Source of the DNA: Sphingomonas profundi
GTDB taxonomy: Bacteria; Pseudomonadota; Alphaproteobacteria; Sphingomonadales; Sphingomonadaceae
Direction of reading: 5' to 3'
NCBI RefSeq assembly: GCF_009739515.1
Contig: NZ_CP046535.1
Location: 4,015,501-4,079,500 of the forward strand
Length of the DNA: 64,000 nucleotides
Positions within the stretch are counted from its first letter, which is position 1; each line of letters starts with the position of its first letter. A model generated the notes under the pieces. That model saw nothing but the letters and a program-made list of their open reading frames with translations, did no database searches and was not told the origin of the DNA. This document shows positions 63,328 to 64,000 of the stretch, piece by piece. The position numbers and the translations under genes were made by a program.

Positions 63328-63334
63328 AAAAAAA
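63328..63334. promoter_or_regulatory. A7 tract between the two Rieske oxygenase genes
   Basis: CTTGCAAAAAAACAATCAGG holds seven A about 45 nt before the third Rieske gene. The gap of 148 nt suggests that this gene has its own promoter. It resembles the tract at 61225-61231 in reverse complement. Confidence 0.35.
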
Positions 63335-63377
63335 CAATCAGGCTTGTCTTTACGCCGGATAGTCGTCACAACGGGCC

Positions 63378-64000
63378 ATGAACAAGCCGGATCGGAGCGG
63401 CTTGGTGGAGAGACGCGTGTACGAAGACGATCTCCCCGTGGGCAGACCGGGCGTGGACGAACCGAGCGGCCCCGGCCCAAGCTGGAACAGCCTGGCGCAG
63501 GCGGACAGCCGCCGCGTGCCCGACTACCTGCTTGAGACGCACCAGCGCGATCTCGGCTCCGCGCCGCTCGACCCGGCGCGCTACACCGATCCGGCCTTCT
63601 TCGCGCTGGAATGCGAGCGCATGTGGCCGAACGTGTGGCAATTTGCCGCGCGCGAGGAGGAGCTGCCGGAAGCGGGCGACTATGTGCTCTACGAGAATGC
63701 CGGGCGTTCCTATCTCGTCACCCGCCAGCCGGACGGGTCAGTCCGCGCGTTCCACAATGTCTGCCTGCATCGCGGCCGCAAGCTGCGCACGGAGAGCGGC
63801 TGGGCGAGCGAGTTCCAGTGCGCCTATCACGGTTTCACCTGGAACCCGGACGGCACCCTGAAGCGCATTCCGTGCCGGTGGGACTTCCCCCAGCTCGACG
63901 GCGAGGATCTCACCCTGCCGGAAGCGCAGGTGGGCCGGTGGGGCGGCTACATCTTCGTCAAGGAGAATGAGGGCGGCCCGACGCTGGAGGAGTATCTCGC
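63378..64000 (+). CDS. Rieske ring-hydroxylating oxygenase, alpha subunit (partial, runs off the window)
   Basis: An open frame from the ATG at 63378 to the end of the window encodes the first 207 residues of a Rieske oxygenase. The cluster ligands are Cys129-x-His131 and Cys148-xx-His151 in CLHRGRKLRTE and QCAYHGFTW. It shares AREEEL, AGDYV, CLHRG and RIPCRWDFPQ with the preceding gene, so it is a close paralogue from gene duplication. The catalytic domain lies outside the window. An ACGGG sequence precedes the ATG; GTG codons at 63405 or 63417 are alternatives. Confidence 0.9.
   Translation, partial: MNKPDRSGLVERRVYEDDLPVGRPGVDEPSGPGPSWNSLAQADSRRVPDYLLETHQRDLGSAPLDPARYTDPAFFALECERMWPNVWQFAAREEELPEAGDYVLYENAGRSYLVTRQPDGSVRAFHNVCLHRGRKLRTESGWASEFQCAYHGFTWNPDGTLKRIPCRWDFPQLDGEDLTLPEAQVGRWGGYIFVKENEGGPTLEEYL

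Overview
The window looks like chromosomal DNA from a Sphingomonadaceae-type alphaproteobacterium (inference). It is very GC-rich, roughly 70% by eye. It carries a proA / nadD-rsfS-rlmH-envC-ctpA block, a lysC-NMO-ptsP block with divergent ubiG, a Ros/MucR-type regulator, a large TonB-dependent receptor beside catabolic genes, and intergenic palindromic hairpin repeats. I saw no rRNA, tRNA, CRISPR array, transposase or phage gene. Coding density is high, and many neighbouring genes overlap by 1-4 nt (ATGA, GTGA, TGATG).

Region by region. (1) 1-7.8 kb: CoA-thioester catabolism, with a DUF35/OB-fold protein plus thiolase-like enzyme, a TPP-dependent 2-oxoacid/acetoin dehydrogenase-like complex (E1alpha, E1beta, E2, no E3), and two divergent acyl-CoA dehydrogenases. 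(2) 7.8-15.1 kb: an intergenic hairpin repeat, a lipase-like hydrolase, a compact class III-like PHA synthase pair (phaE-like, phaC) with a GNAT gene, an aldo/keto reductase, HU, a phospholipase D-like protein, a small GNAT and an ankyrin protein. (3) 15.5-18.7 kb: a MucR-like regulator, then a ThuA-domain protein with two SDR dehydrogenases. (4) 18.8-26.0 kb: cell-surface polysaccharide genes, namely a polysaccharide deacetylase, a Wzx-type flippase and a coupled run of FemAB-like, cupin-like, FemAB-like and two exosortase-A-associated hydrolases. (5) 26.1-29.9 kb: a TetR regulator, a double SnoaL protein, a Rieske oxygenase and a second SnoaL protein. (6) 30-38.3 kb: dodecin, two paralogous small secreted cysteine proteins, coq7, dsbB, ctpA, envC, rlmH, rsfS, nadD, a ParE/RHH toxin-antitoxin pair and proA. 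(7) 38.5-52.9 kb: a TPR-glycosyltransferase, ftsH, tilS, cpoB, a frameshifted rodZ-like gene, ptsP, a nitronate monooxygenase-like gene, lysC, ubiG and a KstD-like flavoprotein. (8) 53.1-64 kb: a second copy of the hairpin repeat in opposite orientation, then a catabolic island with a TonB-dependent receptor, D-2-hydroxyacid dehydrogenase, enoyl-CoA hydratase, a frameshifted FMN alpha-hydroxyacid dehydrogenase, two SnoaL proteins, an MFS transporter and two more Rieske oxygenases, the last running off the window.

The most interesting points are the toxin-antitoxin pair wedged between proA and nadD, with the toxin stop overlapping the nadD start and a perfect 9-1-9 palindrome upstream; the exosortase-accessory gene run without an exosortase; the small two-subunit PHA synthase; the E2 with two E3-binding domains; a thiolase-like enzyme with GEP in place of GHP; and two single-nucleotide frameshifts in otherwise well-conserved genes.
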